64,000 nt of DNA from Actinomycetota bacterium. Lineage in GTDB: Bacteria; Actinomycetota; UBA4738; HRBIN12. The DNA is taken from positions 816,303 through 880,302 of the forward strand of contig JBBECT010000004.1 in the NCBI GenBank assembly GCA_040881665.1, given 5' to 3'. Both the position numbers and the translations under genes were made by a program. Positions within the stretch are counted from its first letter, which is position 1. Each line of letters begins with the position of its first letter. Below, piece by piece: positions 1 through 6,297 of this stretch. Below the pieces are notes generated by a model, which saw only the letters and a program-made list of their open reading frames with translations, ran no database searches and was not told the DNA's origin.

Positions 1-918
1 AGTCAGGCGCAGTCCGACCTCGCGGAGACCCAGGACCAGATCGATCTCACCCGGGAGCGCGTGGATGACACACGCGCGCAGCTCCTCGCGATCCAGGTGC
101 GGCTCGAGGGCCGAGCGATCGAGGCGTTCATGACCGGCGGCTCGGCCGCGGACCTCGGCGTGCTCCTCGCGTCCGACGACTTCGGTGACTTCTCCGACCG
201 GCTCGAGTTCGTCGGCAGCGTCGTGGACAAGGACCTCGATCTCGCGACGGCCGCCGAGGTGCAGCGCGTCGAGCTCGAGCGGGCAGAGGCCGAGCTCCAG
301 TCGCTCGAGGAACAGCTCTCAGACGAGCAGGCCGAGCTCGCGCGCCAGCGCGACTCCCTCGCTTCGGAGGTCGACCGGCTCGAGGCGCTGAAGCAGCAGC
401 TCGAGGACAAGCTCGCCGCAGAACGCGAGGCGGCGCGCGAGGCCGCCGCGGAAGCAGCCGCGGCCGAGGCTGCCTCTACCGATACCAGCGGTGGCGGTGG
501 CGGTGGTGGTGGGCCGGTCGGCTCGGGTGCGATCCAGGTCTGCCCCGTCCAGGGCGGCGCCTCGTTCACCGACACGTTCGGCGACCCCCGCTCGGGCGGA
601 CGCACTCACGCGGGCCAGGACCTCCTCGCGCCGGCCGGGACCCCGGTCGTCGCGGTCCACAGCGGGAGTGCCTCGCAGAGCACCAACTCGCTCGGAGGTC
701 TGACGGTCGGCCTGAACCACGACGGGGGCGGCTGGACCTACTACGCCCACCTGTCGCGCTACGCGGCCGGGGGGCACGTCTCCGCGGGAACCGTGATCGG
801 CTACGTCGGAAGCACCGGCAACGCCGGCAGCATCAACCACCTCCACTTCGAGTACCACCCCGGCGGGGCCGGCGCCGCCCCGGTCAACCCGTACTCGATG
901 CTGACCGCCGTCTGCTGA
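1..918 (+). CDS. M23-family metallopeptidase with N-terminal coiled coil (5' end missing)
   Basis: The reading frame is open from the first base, so the start lies upstream of the window. The N-terminal two-fifths is a long coiled coil rich in Glu, Arg, Gln and Ala, as in EnvC/NlpD-like peptidoglycan hydrolase regulators, followed by a Gly-rich linker near 490-520. The C-terminal part is an M23 (LytM) domain: the HAGQD segment supplies the first zinc ligands (HxxxD) and HLHFEY the HxH ligands, so the site looks complete. The family cuts peptide crossbridges in peptidoglycan, or activates amidases, outside the membrane during division or growth. The secretion signal cannot be seen. Which substrate it cuts is not known. 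Confidence 0.88.
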   Translation, partial: SQAQSDLAETQDQIDLTRERVDDTRAQLLAIQVRLEGRAIEAFMTGGSAADLGVLLASDDFGDFSDRLEFVGSVVDKDLDLATAAEVQRVELERAEAELQSLEEQLSDEQAELARQRDSLASEVDRLEALKQQLEDKLAAEREAAREAAAEAAAAEAASTDTSGGGGGGGGPVGSGAIQVCPVQGGASFTDTFGDPRSGGRTHAGQDLLAPAGTPVVAVHSGSASQSTNSLGGLTVGLNHDGGGWTYYAHLSRYAAGGHVSAGTVIGYVGSTGNAGSINHLHFEYHPGGAGAAPVNPYSMLTAVC

Positions 919-956
919 GGTCCCCGCGAACGCGTCGCCGCGCCGCGACGACGCGC

Positions 957-962
957 TAGGAT
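957..962 (+). promoter_or_regulatory. -10 box for the RsiG-like gene
   Basis: TAGGAT matches the actinobacterial -10 form TANNNT. It predicts a start near 969 and a leader of about 70 nt before the GTG at 1038. I see no convincing -35. Confidence 0.4.
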
Positions 963-1037
963 GCGCGTCGTGGGCGAGACGATCCTCGCCGGCGGAACCA
1001 CCGGCCGGATGCCGACACACCCAGGAACGGAGTCCCT

Positions 1038-1571
1038 GTGACCGACGAGCCCGGCAAGCGACGGATCGACCGGATCCGGGAGCCGTCGTTCGCGCAGTCG
1101 CTCGACGACCTCCCGCTCGAGGAGCTCCGTGAGCGACGTGACGACTGCCGGCTCGAGCTCGAGTACGTCTCGCTGTTGCGCCGCCTGCTCCAGGGCCGCG
1201 CCGAGATCCTGAAAGCGGAGATCGAGCGCCGCGACGACGACACCGGCGGAGCCTCGCTCGTCGAACGTCTCTCGGACGTCCTGTCCGGCGACGAACACCC
1301 CGTCAGTTCCCGGGGCGCGGCCGTCCAGGTGGGTGTGCCGGACGAGGAGCTCGCGCTCGCGCGACGCCGGATCGAACGCCTGTGGGCCGACGCCGGGGTC
1401 TCCGACCCGACCGACCAGGACCGAGACGAGCTCGAGAAGGCGATCGACGTGCTCGTCGCAGCGGAGAAGGACGTCTCGGCCGATCGAACCGACGTGATCG
1501 CGGTGCTCGACCGGCTCCAGGAGGAGCTGAAGCGCCGGTACCGGGACGATCCGTCATTGGTGCTCTCCTAG
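1038..1571 (+). CDS. RsiG-like c-di-GMP-binding putative anti-sigma factor
   Basis: 177 residues, nearly all charged helix. RsiG of Streptomyces is an antiparallel coiled coil that uses two copies of E(X)3S(X)2R(X)3Q(X)3D to bind a c-di-GMP dimer and hold the sigma factor WhiG. Both copies are recognisable here. The first is S45-x2-R48-x3-Q52-x3-E56, with Leu at the first position and Glu for the final Asp. The second is E143-x3-S147-x2-R150-x3-I154-x3-D158. The GTG start is preceded by GGAACGGAG. The next gene, on the same strand, is an HD-GYP phosphodiesterase, which supports a c-di-GMP link. No WhiG-like sigma gene is in the window, so the partner is unknown. The family assignment rests on motif spacing. 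Confidence 0.7.
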   Translation: MTDEPGKRRIDRIREPSFAQSLDDLPLEELRERRDDCRLELEYVSLLRRLLQGRAEILKAEIERRDDDTGGASLVERLSDVLSGDEHPVSSRGAAVQVGVPDEELALARRRIERLWADAGVSDPTDQDRDELEKAIDVLVAAEKDVSADRTDVIAVLDRLQEELKRRYRDDPSLVLS

Positions 1572-1754
1572 CCACCGCGCCGTACTCCCCGCGCCATCAC
1601 CCGACCGGGGGATGCGCCTATGGGGACCATCGGTCGCGGGACCCGTCACCGGGCGAGACGGAAATGCATCGAGCGGCGTATGGCCGCCTGCTCAAGTTTC
1701 CACGAGACTTCCATCGTCGCCCCGTAAGGGCGGTGTAGATTCATCGGCCCCGAC

Positions 1755-2513
1755 ATGACCGACTTCCCTCCTGCCACGGGCACTGCCGCCACGGCGGTCG
1801 ATCCCGAGAGCCCTGCGCTCCACGCGCAGCTCGTCGTCTTCGCGCGCGAGCTGGGCGAGCTCTACGCGCTCGAGCGCCAACGCAGCCGCGATCTCGAGCA
1901 CGCGCTCGGGAGCCTGGAGGAGACCTACCTCGCGACGATGACCTCCCTCGCGCAGGTGGTCGAGGCGAAGGACGCCGCGACGCGCGGTCATCTCGACCGG
2001 ACGACGAAGTACGGGATGGCGCTCGCCGAGCGGATCGATCCCGAACTGGCTCGGCGGCCCGAGCTCGCCCACGCCTTCTTCCTCCACGACATCGGGAAGG
2101 TCGGGATCCCCGAGAACATCCTCTGCAAGGCCGGTCCACTCGATGACGAGGAGTGGGGCGTGATGCGTTCCCACCCGATGATCGGAGCGCAGATCGTGGC
2201 GCCGATCCGGTTCCTCGATGGAGCGGTCGAGGTGATCCGCCACCACCACGAGCGGTTCGACGGACGCGGGTATCCGGAGGGGCTCAAGGGCGAACAGATC
2301 CCGATCGCCGCTCGGATATTCTCCGTCGCCGATTCGTTCGACGCGATGACGAGCGATCGCCCCTATCGGGGTGCGCTCGCGATCGAGCGGGCACTCGAGG
2401 AGATCTCCGGTGGTGCCGGAACCCAGTTCGACCCCGAGGTGGTCACCGGGTTCCTCGACCTGATGCGTGACCAGGATCTGGTCCACGAGGCGCACGAACA
2501 CGCCCACGTCTGA
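1755..2513 (+). CDS. HD-GYP domain cyclic-di-GMP phosphodiesterase
   Basis: 252 residues. Residues about 30-75 form a helical coiled-coil lead-in. Residues about 65-240 are an HD-GYP domain with its metal and signature residues intact: H79, HDIGK at 111-115, H140, the HHH at 163-165, GRGYP at 170-174, and D193 in the VADSFDAM segment. HD-GYP enzymes hydrolyse c-di-GMP to pGpG or GMP. There is no membrane segment or receiver domain, so it is probably cytosolic, with input through the coiled coil or a partner. A TAGATT -10 box at 1736-1741 would give a very short leader. It lies downstream of the RsiG-like gene and a few kilobases from a GGDEF cyclase. Confidence 0.9.
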   Translation: MTDFPPATGTAATAVDPESPALHAQLVVFARELGELYALERQRSRDLEHALGSLEETYLATMTSLAQVVEAKDAATRGHLDRTTKYGMALAERIDPELARRPELAHAFFLHDIGKVGIPENILCKAGPLDDEEWGVMRSHPMIGAQIVAPIRFLDGAVEVIRHHHERFDGRGYPEGLKGEQIPIAARIFSVADSFDAMTSDRPYRGALAIERALEEISGGAGTQFDPEVVTGFLDLMRDQDLVHEAHEHAHV

Positions 2514-2569
2514 TCACGCCGCCGACCGATCCTCTCCTCGCGAATCCGAACGCATCAGCGACCTCCCAG

Positions 2570-2575
2570 TAGCAT
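2570..2575 (+). promoter_or_regulatory. -10 box for mshA
   Basis: TAGCAT predicts a transcript start near 2582, about 12 nt before the mshA ATG. This is inferred from sequence and spacing only. Confidence 0.35.
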
Positions 2576-2593
2576 CGGTGTCGTGGGGTCCAC

Positions 2594-3871
2594 ATGACGA
2601 TGACGGGGGCGATCGCGGAACGGTCGCGGGTCGCGGTGCTGAGCGTGCACACGTCGCCGGTGGACCAGCCGGGCACTGGGGACTCCGGCGGCATGAACGT
2701 CTACATCCGGGAGGTCGCCGAGCGGCTGGCCGCCCGCGGCGTCGGGGTCGATGTCTTCACACGGTCCCGTTCCGGCGAGGAGCTGCACTCCGAGGAGATC
2801 GCACCGGGCGCACGCGTCGTGCGGATCGATGCCGGACCGCCGACCCCGATCCCCAAACACGACCTGCCGCGGTTCCTGCCTCGGTTCCTCGGTGGGGTGC
2901 TCGACCGAGCTCGGACCGAGGGACGACGGTACGACCTGGTGCACAGCCATTATTGGTTGTCCGGGTGGGTGGGTCGCAGCCTCGCGCAGATATGGGGGAC
3001 GCCGCTCGTGTCGTCGTTCCACACGCTCGGCAAGGTCAAGAACTACTCGCTCGCGAACGGGGAACCGCCCGAACCGGCCTCGCGACTGTCGGGGGAGACG
3101 AGCGTGATCGCGTCCTCCGATCGGATCCTGGCGCCGACCCCCGCCGAGGCGGCGCATCTCGTCGGGCTGTACGGCGCCGACGGGGCCGGCATCCGGGTCG
3201 TCCCTCCCGGCGTCGACCACGCGCTGTTCTCGCCGCGTGACGCGGAGGCGGCGAAGCAACGGTTGCACCTGACCCGCCTCCGGCTGGTGCTGTTCGTCGG
3301 CCGGCTCCAGACGCACAAGGGTCCCGACATCGCCATCCGTACCCTCGCCGAGGCCGTCGCGCGTGAGCCCGAGCGGACTCGCGACGTCGTCCTCGCCGTC
3401 GTCGGGGGGCCGAGCGGCGGTCTCGAGCACGGCGCGGATGTCGCCCGGTTGCTCGACCTGGCGACCGCCCTCGGCGTGGGGGAGCGCGTGATGTTCTTCC
3501 CGCCGCAGGAGCAGGCGCGGCTCGCCGACTTCTATGCTGCTGCGGACGCCCTGCTGGTCCCCTCCAGATCCGAGTCGTTCGGGCTCGTCGCGCTCGAGGC
3601 CCAGGCGTGCGGCACTCCCGTGATCGCCGCCGCCGTCGGAGGCCTCCGGTACATCGTGCACGACGGTGTCACAGGGCGCCTGGTCCCGGGCCACGACCCC
3701 GCGGATCACGCGGACCGGTTGCTGTTGCTGCTCGCCGACGAGCCCGCCCGGCGCGTGATGGGCGATCGCGCCCTCCGAGCGTCGCAGCGTTTCTCGTGGG
3801 ACGCGACGGCCCGCGCGGTGCTCGATGTCTACGGCGAGCTCGTCCCGCGCCCGGTGGCCGCGTCTCCCTGA
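2594..3871 (+). CDS. mshA: MshA-like GT-B glycosyltransferase (D-inositol-3-phosphate glycosyltransferase)
   Basis: 425 residues, GT4 family with a GT-B fold. The N-terminal VHTSPVDQPGTGDSGGMNVY segment, the HSHYWLSG motif, FVGRLQTHKGPD and the C-terminal SESFGLVALEAQACGTPV motif follow mycobacterial MshA closely. MshA joins GlcNAc from UDP-GlcNAc to inositol-3-phosphate, the first step of mycothiol synthesis in the cytosol. No mshB, mshC or mshD is seen here, so the rest of the pathway must lie elsewhere if it exists. The start is the ATG at 2594; a second ATG two codons later is also possible. Close relatives in distant Actinomycetota can have other acceptors, so the exact substrate is inferred. 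Confidence 0.85.
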   Translation: MTMTGAIAERSRVAVLSVHTSPVDQPGTGDSGGMNVYIREVAERLAARGVGVDVFTRSRSGEELHSEEIAPGARVVRIDAGPPTPIPKHDLPRFLPRFLGGVLDRARTEGRRYDLVHSHYWLSGWVGRSLAQIWGTPLVSSFHTLGKVKNYSLANGEPPEPASRLSGETSVIASSDRILAPTPAEAAHLVGLYGADGAGIRVVPPGVDHALFSPRDAEAAKQRLHLTRLRLVLFVGRLQTHKGPDIAIRTLAEAVAREPERTRDVVLAVVGGPSGGLEHGADVARLLDLATALGVGERVMFFPPQEQARLADFYAAADALLVPSRSESFGLVALEAQACGTPVIAAAVGGLRYIVHDGVTGRLVPGHDPADHADRLLLLLADEPARRVMGDRALRASQRFSWDATARAVLDVYGELVPRPVAASP

Positions 3872-3973
3872 ACCGTTTGCACCGCAGACACGACCCGGCG
3901 GCGGGGATCTTGTCACTCTATCTCCCGGTTCCCCGACCTGCGGATACATACCGTGACCTGCACGTTCGCCGTC

Positions 3974-4002
3974 TTGACCGCCCCGGGGGCCGCTCGTACT
4001 AT
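3974..4002 (+). promoter_or_regulatory. Strong sigma-70-type promoter of the structured RNA upstream of proC
   Basis: TTGACC (3974-3979), a 17-nt spacer and TACTAT (3997-4002). The expected start is at 4009-4010, exactly where the first strand of the closing stem of the structured RNA begins. It is one of the two best promoter matches in the window. Confidence 0.7.
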
Positions 4003-4008
4003 CACCCT

Positions 4009-4274
4009 CGCTCCGAGCAGTCGGAGCAGCAGTCCAGGACCGGCGGGGTCCCCTGGGAAAGCCGTAAGGCCGACTGGGCGCACCTGCTCGTACGGTTGGG
4101 AAGGCCAACTAGCTGTGCGGGTGGAGAGGCTCGGAAGGCCCCAAAGCCCAACGAAAGGGACTACCGCGGAGTCCTCGTGACGCTGCCAGGTTGCTCGGAG
4201 CACTCGGAGCCCGAGGGGCCGACGGTGGTGGGGGGTTCGCCTCCCACGAGCCAGAGGTCCCTCGGGTTCTTTCT
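4009..4274 (+). ncRNA. Structured RNA of about 265 nt, riboswitch-like leader or independent ncRNA
   Basis: The 520-nt gap between mshA and proC has no plausible gene but is full of exact inverted repeats. The 5' end GCTCCGAG (4010-4017) pairs fully with CTCGGAGC (4194-4201), and an identical second copy of that strand follows at 4203-4210. Inside are CAGTCG (4018-4023) with CGACTG (4071-4076), which enclose a CCAGGACC/GGTCC-TGG hairpin (4034-4056) and GCC-GTAA-GGC, a GNRA tetraloop (4061-4070). CGCAC (4079-4083) pairs with GTGCG around a GTTGG/CCAAC hairpin, and GGACT pairs with AGTCC near 4159-4174. A terminator-like stem follows. I could not match it to the TPP, cobalamin, SAM, glycine, c-di-GMP, c-di-AMP, T-box, RNase P, SRP or tmRNA signatures I know. 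The remainder of the gap (4275-4390) shows nothing clear apart from the proC ribosome site. Confidence 0.6.
4210..4274 (+). terminator. Probable intrinsic terminator of the structured RNA
   Basis: CCCGAGGGGCC (4210-4220) pairs with GGTCCCTCGGG (4256-4266), 11 pairs with one G-T. It encloses a second hairpin, GTGGGGGG-TTCG-CCTCCCAC (4228-4247), and is followed by the T-rich TTCTTTCT. The second copy of the closing-stem strand touches its 5' arm, so folding of the two could be linked. Confidence 0.55.
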
Positions 4275-4390
4275 ATCCTTCACTCGCCGCGTCTGACGTC
4301 CCTTCGTGCCCTGCCCCCGTTCCACCTGGCAAGATGATGGTCACCGGGCCGCATCCCGCCCGGGCGGACCATTCGGACAGGAGCAGCGAG

Positions 4391-5221
4391 ATGACCGGAC
4401 GCAAGGTCGCTTTCCTCGGCGGCGGCAGGATGGGCGAGGCCCTGGTTTCGGGTCTGATCCGCTCGGGTGGCCGGAGCGTCGACGAGATCATCATCACGAC
4501 CCGTCGTGAGGAACGCGCGCAGGAACTGGCCGGCAAGTACGGGGTCAACGCCACTCTCACCGATCCGGCGGCGATCGAGTGGGCCGACACCCTCGTCCTG
4601 ACGGTCAAGCCGCAGGACATGGACGATCTCCTCGGGCAGATCGCCCCGAACGTGCGCGAGGACCAGTTCGTCGTCAGCTTCGCCGCGGGGATCCGCACGA
4701 GCTTCGTGGAGAAACGTCTGGCCCCCGGCGTCCCGGTCGTCCGCGTGATGTCGAACGTCGCGGTGCTCGTCGACGAGGCGATGTCCGTCGTGTGCGCGGG
4801 AGCGCATGCCGACGACAAGCACCTCGCCGAGGCGGAGGAGCTGCTCGGATACGTCGGCAAGGTCGTGCGGCTGTCCGAGTCGAACCTGGACGCGATCACC
4901 GCGACGAGCGGCAGCGGGCCCGCGTATTTCTTCCTGCTGGCCGAGGCGATGATCGAGGCCTGCATCCTGCTGGGGCTCGCGCGCGACGTCGCGACGGAAC
5001 TGATCGTTCAGACGATGCTCGGTTCGGCCAAGATGCTCCGGGACACCGGCATGCATCCCGTCGAGCTGCGCGAGATGGTGACCTCGCCCGGGGGGACCAC
5101 GATCGCCGCGATCCGGATCCTCGAGGAGACCGGGGTGCGCGCGGCGTTCCTCAACGCGATCGACGCAGCGAGCAAGCGCTCTGCCGAGCTGGCACAGGGC
5201 GGCGACGAGGACGACGACTGA
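4391..5221 (+). CDS. proC: Pyrroline-5-carboxylate reductase
   Basis: 276 residues. It reduces 1-pyrroline-5-carboxylate to L-proline with NAD(P)H, the last step of proline synthesis, in the cytosol. The N-terminal Rossmann motif is FLGGGRMGEAL. The C-terminal dimerisation and substrate part carries SGSGPAYFFLLAEAM and TSPGGTTIAAI, both family signatures. I chose the ATG at 4391 because AGGAG lies 7 nt upstream (4379-4383) and the Rossmann strand follows at once. An in-frame upstream ATG at 4334 would add 19 residues with no family match. It lies about 120 nt downstream of the structured RNA, which may be its leader. A P5C-dehydrogenase-like gene follows 2.7 kb away. Confidence 0.95.
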   Translation: MTGRKVAFLGGGRMGEALVSGLIRSGGRSVDEIIITTRREERAQELAGKYGVNATLTDPAAIEWADTLVLTVKPQDMDDLLGQIAPNVREDQFVVSFAAGIRTSFVEKRLAPGVPVVRVMSNVAVLVDEAMSVVCAGAHADDKHLAEAEELLGYVGKVVRLSESNLDAITATSGSGPAYFFLLAEAMIEACILLGLARDVATELIVQTMLGSAKMLRDTGMHPVELREMVTSPGGTTIAAIRILEETGVRAAFLNAIDAASKRSAELAQGGDEDDD

Positions 5222-5275
5222 CCGTTCGCCGCAGGCCGGCGGACGGACGATCCAACCGAGCGAGGAGACCCGACG

Positions 5276-5398
5276 ATGGGACGAGGAGATCGACGCAAGG
5301 TGCGCTGGGCGCACGATCGGGAACGCAAGAAGAAGGAACGCGAGAAGCGCAAGGCGGCCGAGCGCGGCGCCGAGCGGAAGGCCGCGAAGAGGAAGTAG
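5276..5398 (+). CDS. Small basic protein (40 aa) downstream of proC
   Basis: A 40-codon frame starting MGRGDRRKVRW and continuing almost entirely as Arg, Lys, Glu and Ala. AGGAG at 5263-5267 is well spaced before the ATG. The composition resembles small ribosomal or RNA-binding proteins of Actinomycetota. In Mycobacterium, proC is followed by genes for a BldC-type regulator and bS22; here bS22 lies elsewhere (20201) and this unrelated basic peptide occupies that position. Function unknown. It is followed directly by the convergent FAH-like gene, whose stop begins at the next base. Confidence 0.6.
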   Translation: MGRGDRRKVRWAHDRERKKKEREKRKAAERGAERKAAKRK

Positions 5399-6190
5399 CT
5401 ACGCGGCGACGGCGCGGGACAAGCGCGTCGTGAGGGTGCCGATGCCCTCCGCTTCGAGTTCCACCAGAGCGCCCGGCCACAGCTGCCGGTCGTAGTCGTG
5501 CGGACCGGCACCGAACGGGCCGGCAGCGAACGCCTCGCCCGGACCGAGCGCGTGGATCTTCGACGCACGAGCGATCGCGGCTGCCAGATGGTGCGTCGTA
5601 CCGTTGAGGCTGCTGCGGAGCCGCTGTTCCCCGTCGACGCGCACCGTGAGGATGGTTCCCTGCGGATCGAGCTCGTCGGCGGTGACGACGCACGGTCCCA
5701 CCGCGACGGGCAGGGGTGAGGCGGCCGGGGCGGGCATACCCGTGGCATCGTGCGCCGCCCAGTCGCTGACGAGCGTGTAGCCGAAGATCGCGTCGGGGAC
5801 TTCTTCGGAGGACAGTCCGCGAACCGACCTGCGCACGATCGCGGCAATCTTCGGTCGGTACTCCAGCCATCCTGCCCCGCGGGGCCAGCCGACCTCGGCG
5901 CCGGAGCCGACGAGTGCCCGGACCCCGTCCATCGCGTCGTCGCTGCGGAGCGACTCGGGGTAGACGGGTGGGAGCAGCGTGGCGTCGCGGACGACGAAGC
6001 GTGCTGCCTCGTCCCGCGCTAGGGCTTCCCGGGCCGCATCGAGGACGGTGCCGCCGTTCCTCGACACGAGGGCTTCCAAGGTGGCGGGGAAGGCCGGGTG
6101 CCCGACGAGATCAGGCAGATCGACCACCCCTCCTCCGAGGATCGCGCCCAGCCGCCGGTGCCCCCTCCGGTCGAATGTCACGAGCCTCAC
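5399..6190 (-). CDS. Fumarylacetoacetate-hydrolase-fold protein with degenerate metal site
   Basis: 263 residues. The C-terminal FAH fold is recognisable from the FGYTLVSDWAAHD segment and the GPCVVTADELDPQ segment, which match FAHD1-type hydrolases and decarboxylases. Active members bind Mg2+ through an ExE pair plus an Asp. Here the ExE position reads RPK (in EYRPKIAAIV), so both acidic ligands are replaced by basic residues, while the Asp of VSDW is kept. Activity as a normal FAH hydrolase is therefore doubtful. It is transcribed toward proC and diverges from the GGDEF gene. Substrate unknown. Confidence 0.75.
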   Translation of the reverse strand: MRLVTFDRRGHRRLGAILGGGVVDLPDLVGHPAFPATLEALVSRNGGTVLDAAREALARDEAARFVVRDATLLPPVYPESLRSDDAMDGVRALVGSGAEVGWPRGAGWLEYRPKIAAIVRRSVRGLSSEEVPDAIFGYTLVSDWAAHDATGMPAPAASPLPVAVGPCVVTADELDPQGTILTVRVDGEQRLRSSLNGTTHHLAAAIARASKIHALGPGEAFAAGPFGAGPHDYDRQLWPGALVELEAEGIGTLTTRLSRAVAA

Positions 6191-6297
6191 GGGGACGCCG
6201 ATGGTACACCCGGGCCCCCGCCGAATCTCGACTTCTCCGGGCCGGGAGGCCCCCTCCTTCAGCCACCACGGGCGCCGGTCGATACCCCAGGAAGCTG

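Noticed and set aside
1572-1754. Possible c-di-GMP riboswitch before the HD-GYP gene
   Set aside because: The gap lacks the GEMM core and tetraloop-receptor pattern. Only a -10 box near the gene is visible.
4150-4180. T-box-like motif (AAAGGGACTACCGCGG) upstream of proC
   Set aside because: The ACCGCGG part matches the T-box, but the essential TGGN that pairs with the tRNA acceptor end is missing, and no stem I specifier was found. The segment forms a simple GGACT/AGTCC hairpin instead.
3607-4296. 229-codon frame spanning the end of mshA and the gap before proC
   Set aside because: It is a shadow of mshA in another frame and then runs through the structured RNA. No ribosome site or family match.
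5914-6297. N-terminal extension of the GGDEF protein
   Set aside because: The frame is open but lies antisense in the FAH-like gene. The ATG at 6298 has a ribosome site, and the extension has no domain.
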